Origin: Sediminitomix flava
GTDB taxonomy: Bacteria; Bacteroidota; Bacteroidia; Cytophagales; Flammeovirgaceae
Reading direction: 5' to 3'
Assembly (NCBI RefSeq): GCF_003149185.1
Contig: NZ_QGDO01000003.1
Span: forward strand, 124,001 to 188,000
DNA: 64,000 nt
Shown: piece after piece, positions 35,776 to 44,377 of the stretch
Layout of the letters: the number at the start of each line of letters is the position of its first letter
Numbering within the stretch: the stretch's first letter is position 1
Program-made: the position numbers and the translations under genes
Notes under the pieces: model-generated
Databases searched by the model: none
The model's input: only the letters and a program-made list of their open reading frames with translations
What the model was told of the DNA's origin: nothing

Positions 35776-35811
35776 GAACCCAGTCTTTAGAAATAAAGGC
35801 TGGGTTCTTTT
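35776..35811 (+). terminator. Rho-independent terminator of ileS
   Basis: A 14-bp stem with one G-T pair (35776-35789 with 35794-35807) around a GAAA tetraloop, followed by TTTTATTT. It lies 23 bases after the ileS stop. Confidence 0.88.
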
Positions 35812-35883
35812 ATTTCAGATTATAATCAAAATGGTAAAAACCTTATCTTTACCGCAATTTTTGAAAGAAGGTATTTGGATATA

Positions 35884-38259
35884 ATGAGGAGAATTTTCAT
35901 CAGTCTTTTGTTTTGTGGGTTGAGTTTGATTACTGCAAAAGTTTTTGCACAGGGAAAGTTAGTGCCCAAGTTTTCTGAGGCAGAAGAAAAATATGGGTAT
36001 GTATATGAATATGATACTTCTGAATTCAAGATAGCACCACAGTTTATTTCTGCATATCCTTTTATAGAAAACTATGGAAGGGTACAAACTGAAGCAGGCT
36101 TCTTTTTGATTAATTCCAAAGGAAACCCAATTAATGAAGAACCTTTTGAACAAATTGGTTGGTCTGATGATGAAGCAAATGCGCTCTACTCATATTTTTA
36201 TTTCAATCATATCGGATTCAAAAAGGATGGTAAATGGGGATTGATAAATAAAGAAGGTGAAATTATTGTAAAACCTTCTTATGATAGCATTCACTATTTC
36301 ATCCGAAAACTAGCTCCTGTTGCTCAGTATGATTCACTTACAAAGAAATATAATTTCGGTGCGATAAATCTTACAGGGAAAGAAATCATTCCTTTTATTT
36401 ATAATTCTATTAGACCTATTTATGGTTCTTCAAATGTTTTAGTTGAAAAAAGTATTGGTAATCAATATTTCTATGGCGTATTAACTCAAAATGGAAAGGA
36501 AGTTTTAGGTTGTTCTTACCCTAAAATAGAAAGCTTAAAAAATGGGTTATATGCTGTAAAATCTCAGAACGGGCTTTGGGGAATTTTCAATGAAAAGGGC
36601 AAACAACTACAGAAGTTTGAATTTGAAAAGATTAACTCACCAAATAACTTTGGTCATATTTTAGCTCAAAAGGATGGACTTTGGGGGATTTTCAACAAAG
36701 ACATCAGTATCAATCAACCTTTCATTCACAAGAGTATTTCCATAACAGACTCCTCTTATTTTTACCAAAAAGCAACTCAATTTGAAATCATAAATAATGA
36801 AGGTCAGATACAGTATACCCTTCACGCTGATTCTATTATAAATATTTATCCAAATTTATACCGTTACCACATAAATGAAAAAGTTGGGGTATGGAATTCA
36901 AAAGATAATCAAATCATTTTTCAAGGTTATGATTGGATAGATACATATTGGTCACATGGACATTCTCTCGTTAAAAAAGGAGAGAATAAAGGAATCATTA
37001 ATCAAGATGGAAAAATCATCTTACAACCTATTTTTAAAGATATTTTTCTTGAAAAGAACAACATATACCGTGTCTGTTACTTTGATGGGACATTTGATTT
37101 ATATGATTTCCAAGGTCAGAACCTGACAAATCATAAGTATTCAATTATTAGTTCTTTATCATCGGAGCTTTTCTTAGCCAAAAAAGGAACTCGTTTTGGA
37201 TATTTAGATACAAACCTTAAGGTCACTATTCCATTTATTTATAAAAATGCAGAACCATTTATTGGGAAACATGCAGTAGCTAAAAGAGATGATTACTATG
37301 GCGTAATAAACAAACAACAAGATTGGATTATTAGCCCAGTAGTAGATTATATGCAATCAATAAGTGAAGATTTGTACCTCATCAGAGATCAAGGTATTTG
37401 GGAAACTCTTGATATTAATGGAATAGAGTTGTTTAGATCAAATGGGGAAACATATAAAATTAGAGAAGATGGAAGTGTACTTTTAAAGTATGCTAATCAA
37501 TATGGTTTACTAAATGACAAAGGTGAATTCTGTCTGCCTGTAGTATATGATAAAATTTCTTTAATCAAGGAAGATGAAACAGTGAGTATGAGCCGTGATG
37601 GAGTAGACTATTTTATGAATATCTATGAGTCAAAGATTCCATTACCTGGTTGTTATGATTTTGCAGATCGAATTGATACTCATCATGAACAATATGCTGT
37701 CATTCAAAAAGGTGACTTTTTTGGTTTTGTAGATTATTTAGGACGTCTCCGTATTTCTCTAAGGTACGATGATGCTAAACATTTCTCTGAAGGAATTGCA
37801 CCAGTGAAAATCAATCATCGATGGGGCTACTTGAATAAAGAAGATCGATTCGAGATTCAGCCTAATTGGGAAGAAGCATCATCTTTTTCCAATGGAACAG
37901 CAATTGTAAAACTGAATGGTAAGTTTGGAGTGATAAAAAGAGATGGGAGCCTACTAATCCCTTATAAATATGATAAAATCAAGGCGAGTCCTAAAGGGAA
38001 TTGGCTGATTGAAAAAGCAGGTAAAGTTGGTATTTTAAGTTACACAGGAGATCAATCTATTTATGAGAAGTATGATGACATCATTGATCTAGGAAATGGC
38101 TACATTTTTTCAATTTTAGATGGCAAGTATGGTTTAGATAAAATTGACGGCTATTCAATCTTGTTCCCAACGAAAGATGAGCTCCGATATAATTTTTATG
38201 ACAATACTTATCAAATAGTTACCTATTACAATAAAGAAGAAGTGAAAATTTCTAATTAG
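35884..38259 (+). CDS. Exported WG-repeat protein
   Basis: A 791-residue protein starting at the ATG at 35884 (an in-frame TTG three codons earlier is rejected). Signal peptide to about residue 23 (LITAKVFAQG). The whole mature part consists of about 16 WG repeats (PF14903 type), each near 25-50 residues with a core like DGKWGLINKEGEIIVKPSYD, NGLWGIFNEKGKQLQKFEFE or KFGVIKRDGSLLIPYKYDKI. WG proteins are thought to be beta-solenoid-like binding or scaffold proteins; their ligands are unknown. A second, larger WG protein is encoded at 49991-53272. Single gene, AT-rich codon use. Confidence 0.85.
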   Translation: MRRIFISLLFCGLSLITAKVFAQGKLVPKFSEAEEKYGYVYEYDTSEFKIAPQFISAYPFIENYGRVQTEAGFFLINSKGNPINEEPFEQIGWSDDEANALYSYFYFNHIGFKKDGKWGLINKEGEIIVKPSYDSIHYFIRKLAPVAQYDSLTKKYNFGAINLTGKEIIPFIYNSIRPIYGSSNVLVEKSIGNQYFYGVLTQNGKEVLGCSYPKIESLKNGLYAVKSQNGLWGIFNEKGKQLQKFEFEKINSPNNFGHILAQKDGLWGIFNKDISINQPFIHKSISITDSSYFYQKATQFEIINNEGQIQYTLHADSIINIYPNLYRYHINEKVGVWNSKDNQIIFQGYDWIDTYWSHGHSLVKKGENKGIINQDGKIILQPIFKDIFLEKNNIYRVCYFDGTFDLYDFQGQNLTNHKYSIISSLSSELFLAKKGTRFGYLDTNLKVTIPFIYKNAEPFIGKHAVAKRDDYYGVINKQQDWIISPVVDYMQSISEDLYLIRDQGIWETLDINGIELFRSNGETYKIREDGSVLLKYANQYGLLNDKGEFCLPVVYDKISLIKEDETVSMSRDGVDYFMNIYESKIPLPGCYDFADRIDTHHEQYAVIQKGDFFGFVDYLGRLRISLRYDDAKHFSEGIAPVKINHRWGYLNKEDRFEIQPNWEEASSFSNGTAIVKLNGKFGVIKRDGSLLIPYKYDKIKASPKGNWLIEKAGKVGILSYTGDQSIYEKYDDIIDLGNGYIFSILDGKYGLDKIDGYSILFPTKDELRYNFYDNTYQIVTYYNKEEVKISN

Positions 38260-38483
38260 TGTTAAAAGTTCTGTTTTGTATGATTTAGAATATTAAAATG
38301 TAAAACAAACACTTTTATTTAAGTGTTACTTATTCAGCAGTGAAGAAAATTGGTAGGGTGAAAAACATAAATTATGTTATTAGTAGTTTATTCTTTAAAT
38401 TATTAAATAAACATAATCTGACGATAGATGTAATTCTAAAAACTTAGCTGAGTCTTGTACTTAGTAATTAAAATTTAAGCCCA

Positions 38484-38741
38484 ATGTCGACATTAAATAT
38501 TACCATATTTGTCCTTATTTATGTATTTCTGATTGTATTGATGATTTATTATGTCAAATCATCTTATCATAGGGATAGTACAAGGGATGATGATGATGGA
38601 AGTGGTAATGGAGGCGGCTGGGATGCTCCGATTGATGAACCAGAAATAGACCTACCTCCTGGAGTATATATATTACCTCCCGATCAAGATGACCCATCGT
38701 CACGACACTCTAAGGTACACCTTGAAGGAGAGTTAGTCTGA
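38484..38741 (+). CDS. Small single-pass membrane protein
   Basis: An 85-residue protein. Residues 5-24 are one strong transmembrane helix (ITIFVLIYVFLIVLMIYYVK). Next comes a short basic stretch, then an acidic/glycine linker (RDDDDGSGNGGGWD) and a proline-rich tail (DLPPGVYILPPDQDDP). No domain is recognised. Positive residues just after the helix suggest N-out/C-in topology. The sequence is compositionally plausible as a real gene: ATG start, no overlapping better frame. It ends 11 bases before the stop of the convergent TPR gene. Confidence 0.55.
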   Translation: MSTLNITIFVLIYVFLIVLMIYYVKSSYHRDSTRDDDDGSGNGGGWDAPIDEPEIDLPPGVYILPPDQDDPSSRHSKVHLEGELV

Positions 38742-38752
38742 TCAAAAAGTAT

Positions 38753-39235
38753 CTAACAACTTAGTCGTGTCCTGAGTTTAACAATTTGCTCATTAACCCC
38801 TTTTCTGTTGGGAGTTATATATTTTATCTTTTCTAATTGCTTAATAGCTTCTTCATAAAATTTCATTTCAATCAGAATTGCGATTAACCCTGACATTGCT
38901 CCGAAATGTCTTTCTTCTAATTTTAGTGTATTTCTTATATCATATATTGCTTTTTTGTATTCACCAGTAAGATAAAAAGCTGTAGCTCTTTTATTCCAAC
39001 CCTCTGAATAAGTAGGTTTTAATACAATCACCTCTGAAAATAGAGTGATGGCGTTTCTATATTCTTTCTGTTTCATAAACTCTAAGCCTTTTTCCATTAG
39101 AGTTTTGATTAATTCATCCTCACTTTCAAGCCAAATCGCTAGTATTTGCTCTTCTGTTTGTTTGATTAATCGCTGATCTTTTATGTTTCGTAGTTCTTCA
39201 AATAAACTATCGATGCGTGTTTGTTTATTACTCAT
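38753..39235 (-). CDS. Cytoplasmic TPR protein
   Basis: A 160-residue protein without a signal peptide. Residues 45-150 contain about three TPR units: GLEFMKQKEYRNAITLFSEV, then ATAFYLTGEYKKAIYDIRNT and AILIEMKFYEEAIKQLEKIK. The N-terminal 40 residues are a charged helix (IDSLFEELRNIKDQRLIKQT). It resembles the small TPR proteins found alone in many Bacteroidota genomes; the partner is unknown. ATG start at 39235. Confidence 0.7.
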   Translation of the reverse strand: MSNKQTRIDSLFEELRNIKDQRLIKQTEEQILAIWLESEDELIKTLMEKGLEFMKQKEYRNAITLFSEVIVLKPTYSEGWNKRATAFYLTGEYKKAIYDIRNTLKLEERHFGAMSGLIAILIEMKFYEEAIKQLEKIKYITPNRKGVNEQIVKLRTRLSC

Positions 39236-39625
39236 AGTCAGTCGATCTAATGCCCACCTTCAGTCACAACTCTTTCTTCCTACATTTTCAACAAAGCAGG
39301 GCTTGGTCTCAATGCTAATCTTTAAACTAAATGCATTTCGATTCTATTCCACAGCTGTAAGTGTTTTTCTGAAAAACACTAAAGAATGGTCTGTTTTTAT
39401 TAGAATCTGAATATTAAAAATGGAAATGATTCTTTTTGTAGGAGACTCATCCTATTATTTATATTTCCTATATTTACAAACACTATATTTTTTGCATCTA
39501 AGTTCCTTCTCATATTAAATAAATAATGTACGAGTAGGATTAAGTATGCATGTAGAAACCAAAAGAATTTAATAATCCTTTATGCTTAGGTATTAAGCAC
39601 ACAAAGCTTACAAAACAACAAACAA
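39236..39625. other. 390-base intergenic region
   Basis: No gene is supported. It contains one inverted repeat with 9-base arms (39360-39368 with 39372-39380) and a 3-base loop, without a T-run, so it is more likely an operator or RNA structure than a terminator. The region lies between divergent genes (minus-strand TPR gene and plus-strand DUF3179 gene) and should hold both promoters; no clear TAnnTTTG box was seen. Confidence 0.35.
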
Positions 39626-40759
39626 ATGTATAAGCTTCTATTTTTCATACTTTTGCTGAGTCCTTTGGCTTCTTGGGCTCAAAAAGATAAAGTGAGGGCA
39701 ACGAGTTATTGGGAGACCAATAAAAACAAAACAAAAGTCAATCTTTCAGAATATTCGGCCTTTGTCAAAAGAGATGCTTTCAAGCCTATAAATTATCCCT
39801 CTTTTTATTTTAGACGACTTGCAGTAGAGTATAATCCCTATGAATTGCATGATGCGGTAGTTGTAGTTAGCTATGGTGGTCAAACCAAAGCTTATCCATA
39901 TTCTGCCCTTTTGTATCATCAAGTTATAAATGATCGACTAGGAGGAATTCCAATTCTAGTTTCTTATTGTCCTATTTCAGACGCATTGACAGTATTTCAG
40001 CGTAATACAAATGGAGATCGATATGAAAGAGAATTAGATTTTAAGGTAAGTGGGATGCTTCGTAGAGGAAATACAGTTTTATATGACAAGCAGACTGAAA
40101 CCTGGTGGCAACAATATACAGGTAAAGCTTTAACGGGTGATTTGATTGGTACTGAACTAAAGCAAATACCATCTGAAGTTATGAGCCTAAAAGACTTTTT
40201 CAAACTATATGATTGGGGGATGCTCATGACTGAACATGAATTAGACCCTTTATTAGCTTATGGCCAAACACCTTATTACAAGTACGATGATCTTTATAAG
40301 GTAAAACCATTGCTTTATGATGGGCCTATTGATGGTCGTCTGATGGCGATGCAAAGAGTTTTATGTATAAAAATATTTGATGGTCACTTTCTTTTGCCTC
40401 AAGAAGAAGTAAGAAAACAAGGGGTTTTAAATTTAGAGCCTAAAGATAAATTTATAACCATCTTTTATAAAGAAGGGGTAAAATCAATGCTCGATGAGCA
40501 AGTCATTGCTGAAGGTGCTGAAGTGGGCTCTTTTAATGTCTTTTCTTCTTTTCATGATGGACAACATCTCACATTTGTAAAGGCAGAGAAAGGTCATTTT
40601 ATGGATCAAGAAACTCAGTCCATTTGGAATTTTAGAGGACAATGCGTGAAAGGTGATCTTCATGGACAACAACTTAAAAAAATGGAGTTTAAAAGCTCTT
40701 TTGCATTTGCACCTTTAGCATTCTACCCAAACTGTGAGGTCGAACATTTAAACTGGTAA
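39626..40759 (+). CDS. Exported DUF3179 protein
   Basis: A 377-residue protein with a signal peptide ending LASWAQ (residue 19). The body matches DUF3179: VVVVSYGGQTKAYPYSALLY, then HQVINDRLGGIPILVSYCPI (the family pattern reads VNDxxGGxPVxVTYCPLC). It continues with FKVSGMLRRGNTVLYDKQTE, TWWQQYTGKALTGDLIGTEL and a C-terminal GHFMDQETQSIWNFRGQCVKG repeat of the same motif. The second Cys of the family's CPLC is replaced here (YCPIS). Function unknown; some members sit in redox clusters. Followed 28 bases later by the next gene, likely one transcript. Confidence 0.75.
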   Translation: MYKLLFFILLLSPLASWAQKDKVRATSYWETNKNKTKVNLSEYSAFVKRDAFKPINYPSFYFRRLAVEYNPYELHDAVVVVSYGGQTKAYPYSALLYHQVINDRLGGIPILVSYCPISDALTVFQRNTNGDRYERELDFKVSGMLRRGNTVLYDKQTETWWQQYTGKALTGDLIGTELKQIPSEVMSLKDFFKLYDWGMLMTEHELDPLLAYGQTPYYKYDDLYKVKPLLYDGPIDGRLMAMQRVLCIKIFDGHFLLPQEEVRKQGVLNLEPKDKFITIFYKEGVKSMLDEQVIAEGAEVGSFNVFSSFHDGQHLTFVKAEKGHFMDQETQSIWNFRGQCVKGDLHGQQLKKMEFKSSFAFAPLAFYPNCEVEHLNW

Positions 40760-40787
40760 CATTCTTCAACGATCAATCAAATAAGGA

Positions 40788-41957
40788 ATGAAAATCCTTC
40801 AATATTCAATTTATATAATCTTTCAGCTTTTATTTATATCTTCTGTTTACGCCCAAAACTTAGTGCCTAATGCAAGTTTTGAGTCTTTCAAAGAGGAAGC
40901 AATAGGGCAATCTCTTTTAGAAAATGCAAGCTACTGGGAAAATGCCAATCAACTGAAGCCTGGGAAGTACTATGGAACACCCGATCATATGTTTTTAAAT
41001 GATAAATATGATCTTAAAAAACTCCAATCAACTTTTTATCCTCAAGATGGAAAATCAGCTATGGGTTTAATTACCTATATGCAGCGAGTTTCAAATTACA
41101 GAGAGTATGGAGAAGTGAAATTGCTTCAACCTTTACAGGAAGGAGAGGCCTACCGATTTACATTTTATGTGAATGGAGGAAATAAAACAACTTTTGGAAA
41201 TATAGTAACAAATGGACTTGGAGTTAGCTTTACCAAAGATCGTTTACAACAATATGTACATGAGCCTCTAGAAGTTATTCCACATTTTAGTATTGAAGAT
41301 ATTCTTTACACAACTCAATGGCAAAAGGTAACTTTTGATTTCATTGCAGAAGAAAACTATCAATATCTTACTATCGGTAATTTCAAATTTGATCATGATC
41401 TAGATATCAAATATTTATTTTATGATATAGACCCTCAAGCTTATGTGTTTGTAGATCAAGTTTCTTTGTTTCATATTCCAAAAGATGAACTGAGTGAAGA
41501 TGTCAAGATCATAGCACAAGAGAAGCCTGCTGAAGAAAGCGAGCAAACAGCAGTAGTTGAAGAAGTTGTTGTAGCCAAAGTAGAAGAGGAAAAGCCAAAA
41601 GAAAAAGATGACCCTCTGAAAGGACGAGAACTTGAAGAGCAATATACTTTTGAGTTGGACAGTGATGAGTTTTTTGTGAGACTTTGGGATGATAAGACTG
41701 AAGATGGCGATATCGTTTCTTTACTCTTCAATGGAAAATGGGTGTTGAAAGATTATACTTTAAGAGAAAAGAAGAAATTAAAAGTAGACTTGAAGTATGA
41801 AGAAGGAAAGGAAAATGTGCTTGTCATGTTTGCTCATAGCTTAGGTGATACGCCTCCTTGTACTGCAGCTATTTTGATCAGCTCTAAAAATAAAGCAAAA
41901 GTAAGACGAATGCATTCTGACTTAGGAACTTGTGGAGCGATTCGATTTACACGATAA
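40788..41957 (+). CDS. Exported jelly-roll/CBM-like protein, unknown function
   Basis: A 389-residue protein. Signal peptide to about residue 22 (FISSVYAQN). The mature start, NLVPNASFESF, is the classic first strand of a carbohydrate-binding-like jelly roll (as in gliding/OmpA-linked PorP-adjacent proteins), which runs to about residue 225 (YVFVDQVSLFHI). A charged, low-complexity linker of Glu/Lys/Val follows (about 232-280). A C-terminal beta domain has FVRLWDDKTEDGDIVSLLFN and NVLVMFAHSLGDTPPCTAAI. Proteins with the same two-part plan often also carry an OmpA domain between the parts; here it is absent. It likely acts at the cell surface or in the periplasm. Probably cotranscribed with the DUF3179 gene. 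Confidence 0.65.
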   Translation: MKILQYSIYIIFQLLFISSVYAQNLVPNASFESFKEEAIGQSLLENASYWENANQLKPGKYYGTPDHMFLNDKYDLKKLQSTFYPQDGKSAMGLITYMQRVSNYREYGEVKLLQPLQEGEAYRFTFYVNGGNKTTFGNIVTNGLGVSFTKDRLQQYVHEPLEVIPHFSIEDILYTTQWQKVTFDFIAEENYQYLTIGNFKFDHDLDIKYLFYDIDPQAYVFVDQVSLFHIPKDELSEDVKIIAQEKPAEESEQTAVVEEVVVAKVEEEKPKEKDDPLKGRELEEQYTFELDSDEFFVRLWDDKTEDGDIVSLLFNGKWVLKDYTLREKKKLKVDLKYEEGKENVLVMFAHSLGDTPPCTAAILISSKNKAKVRRMHSDLGTCGAIRFTR

Positions 41958-41978
41958 ATTAGGTGTGAAATTAATTGA

Positions 41979-42026
41979 CAAAAGCAGTAAAACATCCATG
42001 CAGAGGTTTTACTGCTTTTGTTTTTT
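41979..42026 (+). terminator. Rho-independent terminator
   Basis: A perfect 15-bp stem (41979-41993 with 42006-42020) around a 12-base loop, followed by six T. It lies 21 bases after the stop at 41957 and 26 before the stop of the convergent S41 gene. Confidence 0.88.
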
Positions 42027-42051
42027 AGAAAAATATGACGAATAAATTCGA

Positions 42052-43488
42052 CTAGATATCTTTCTTGATAAACTCTATCGCATAATCTAGTATTTCATCC
42101 TTTTCTGTAAATCGATTTGGAGTCACTTTAATGTCAGGTGTTGTACCTTTTAATTCAGTGTTTCCATTTGGTCTTATAATAAATGCTTTCGGATAGCTAA
42201 CTGAGATTTTAGTGTTTGGTAGTTCAAATTGATGAATTGCACCATAAGTAGTTGGCACATCTGCAGTAGTTTCACCGATAAGTGTTCCAAACTTATAATC
42301 TTGAATCATGGCTGCAGTAACTGTGGCTTGAGAGTAGCTATATCTATTTATCAATACATAAACTTTTCCTTTGAATTGAAGAGAATCAGCTTGTGGTTGA
42401 TTGAGTGATATATCTGAAGTGAAAATTTCGCCATTCTTATGAGATAGTATACTCTCTTTTAATTCTTTGTTCTGAGTGTCTTCTACCTTTTCCCAAAATT
42501 CTTTCGTGATTTTAGAGGTCTTCACTTCAAATTTTGAACAGAATTTGAAAGGTTTATCAGCGAAATATGCTATAATCTGATCACTAAAAGAATTACTACC
42601 TCCACTGTTATTCCTTAAATCGACAATCAATTGATTATGCTTGCCTTCTCTGATTTTTAGAAAAGCTGAATCTACAAAGTTCTTAAATTCATTAGTATTG
42701 AAAGTTTCGATTTCAGAAGAGTTACCACTACTTTCCAAATTCATGAAAGGACCTGGTTTGAGATATGCAATGTTATCTATGATCTTAAAAGTCCTTCTGT
42801 TATCAAAAATCTGTGGCACTTTGCTGAATTCGGTCTCAAATTCTAAAGCTGAAATTGCTTGAATTTTATGTGAAGAAATAGACTTATCATCTACTCTAAC
42901 TTTAACGGTGTAGCTATCTTTTATATCTTCTAAAACCCACAACATTCTTGGGAAAGAAACAAGGTCGAAAAATGTATCTTTTAGGTACGAATTCTCCCCC
43001 GATAAATAATGATGAATTTCTGAAATGTAATTTTCAATTGGTTTTCCGTTTATGGAAACGATTTCACTCCCTATCATTAATGTAGAATCAGAAGATAGAT
43101 TGTGAGTCAAAAATGCTTTATTATTTTCTATTCGAATGTTTAAGGGAAATAACTTACCTTCTTCATTTATATAGTTACCATAAAGTCTTGCAAACGGTAA
43201 ATCAAATGTACAATGTCCAAGCTCAGATAAAGCAGTAAAAGGTTGTAAAATACGGTATGAGTCTAATAAACTTAATGAATCGGTAATGGAGTTTGTGAGT
43301 TCTGAAAAGGCTATATCATACTCATTTTTAGGCGTATTGATGTAAAGATTGTAATGTGTGTCTTGTAAAGTTGAATACAAGAAATCTAGATCTGCTTTAA
43401 CTTCATCTACACTATATTTTAGTTTTTCTTGACTAAAAATCGGATGAAATGAAAAGCATAAAGCGATCAGTGTAAAAAAGTATTTCAT
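42052..43488 (-). CDS. S41-family (C-terminal-processing-like) peptidase
   Basis: A 478-residue protein with a signal peptide ending FHPIFSQE. Residues 30-100 are the N-terminal helical part, and a PDZ-like segment lies about 120-170 (IGSEIVSINGKPIENYISEI). The S41 catalytic core is about 225-455: LIVDLRNNSGGSNSFSDQII, then VYVLINRYSYSQATVTAAMI with the likely nucleophile Ser386, then GTLIGETTADVPTTYGAIHQ and the final PDIKVTP. The usual general-base Lys about 25 residues after Ser is not obvious, so activity should not be taken for granted. Periplasmic. Single gene. Confidence 0.85.
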   Translation of the reverse strand: MKYFFTLIALCFSFHPIFSQEKLKYSVDEVKADLDFLYSTLQDTHYNLYINTPKNEYDIAFSELTNSITDSLSLLDSYRILQPFTALSELGHCTFDLPFARLYGNYINEEGKLFPLNIRIENNKAFLTHNLSSDSTLMIGSEIVSINGKPIENYISEIHHYLSGENSYLKDTFFDLVSFPRMLWVLEDIKDSYTVKVRVDDKSISSHKIQAISALEFETEFSKVPQIFDNRRTFKIIDNIAYLKPGPFMNLESSGNSSEIETFNTNEFKNFVDSAFLKIREGKHNQLIVDLRNNSGGSNSFSDQIIAYFADKPFKFCSKFEVKTSKITKEFWEKVEDTQNKELKESILSHKNGEIFTSDISLNQPQADSLQFKGKVYVLINRYSYSQATVTAAMIQDYKFGTLIGETTADVPTTYGAIHQFELPNTKISVSYPKAFIIRPNGNTELKGTTPDIKVTPNRFTEKDEILDYAIEFIKKDI

Positions 43489-43522
43489 AAGATTTGAATT
43501 GCTCTTAAAAAGTAGTTTTTGG

Positions 43523-43555
43523 TTGTGATTTTCTCGAAGGTAAAGGAAATCACAA
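43523..43555. repeat. Inverted repeat after alpha/beta hydrolase gene
   Basis: 9-base arms (43523-43531 and 43547-43555), extendable by a G-T and a G-C pair, flank a loop of about 11-15 bases, 16 bases after the stop of the minus-strand hydrolase. There is no T-run directly after the stem on the minus strand, so it may be a weak terminator or an mRNA 3'-end structure. Confidence 0.35.
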
Positions 43556-43570
43556 TATTATGCTATTTTC

Positions 43571-44374
43571 CTACTCTGAAGGAAGTTGATTTTGACCTAA
43601 AAAGTCAAGTATTAACTTCATCATTCTATCCCACTCAGAATCTCCCATAGTTTCAGGGTCTATAATCAAGTGTTGCCATTTTTTTCGCTTTGTTTTACCA
43701 ACTGCATGTACTTGTTCCAGTTTCCAATTGCTGAGATGAGGTTGATCGATAAAGCTGTGGGCTTTCTTTATACTTATTGCTTCATCTTCGGGATTACAAA
43801 AAACAAGGGTAGGAGTATTAGGAATCTCGTCGGTTCTCAGTTCAAACTCTTTTACAGACTCGAATAGAAAACGGTAAAATTGAAAAGGAACAAAATAAGT
43901 ATTTCTAACTCTATCTGGAGCAAGACTTGGTATGGGTAAACTGTCTAAAATTTGAGGAAGTGAATCTAGGCGAACAATATTAGTTCTCAAAAAACAAGCG
44001 GGTGCAAAAAAGATCTGTTTATCCACTTTAAGGTCTGGATGTTCCATTTGTAGTAATAATTGAAGTAAGCCTCCTAATGAATATCCAAAAAAGTAAACAG
44101 GTAAACGCTCTTCAAAAATATGCTCATATTGGAATTCTTCGATTTGCTCATAGGCTTGTACGAGGTCTTCTTCCCAAAAATTTCTTTTGATTTTTCCAGC
44201 CATCAATACTTTTTGCTCATGACCAGATAGCTGAACAATAAGCATATGTGCTTTGAGCATCTTTTGAAGATGTTCAGAAAGAGGGCTGAGTGCCTCTGTA
44301 CTGTTGTTCATCCCGTGAACCAATAAGCAGATACACTCAGCTCCATCTAGTTTTTTTATTTTTATATCTCCCAT
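43571..44374 (-). CDS. Alpha/beta hydrolase
   Basis: A 267-residue cytoplasmic enzyme. The oxyanion region is LLVHGMNNST, and the nucleophile elbow is GYSLGG (Ser near residue 99). The acid loop reads PTLVFCNPEDEAIS, and a candidate catalytic His lies near QVHAVGKTK or WQHLIID. Length and cap are those of carboxylesterase / monoacylglycerol-lipase-like proteins. It is 3 bases downstream of the acyl-CoA dehydrogenase stop codon and shares its transcript. A role on acyl esters or CoA-thioesters is reasonable, but the substrate is not known. Confidence 0.75.
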   Translation of the reverse strand: MGDIKIKKLDGAECICLLVHGMNNSTEALSPLSEHLQKMLKAHMLIVQLSGHEQKVLMAGKIKRNFWEEDLVQAYEQIEEFQYEHIFEERLPVYFFGYSLGGLLQLLLQMEHPDLKVDKQIFFAPACFLRTNIVRLDSLPQILDSLPIPSLAPDRVRNTYFVPFQFYRFLFESVKEFELRTDEIPNTPTLVFCNPEDEAISIKKAHSFIDQPHLSNWKLEQVHAVGKTKRKKWQHLIIDPETMGDSEWDRMMKLILDFLGQNQLPSE

Positions 44375-44377
44375 CTT

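Noticed and set aside
39183-39410. A plus-strand frame of 75 codons in the gap before the DUF3179 gene
   Set aside because: It overlaps the TPR gene start on the other strand and has no conserved features or start context.
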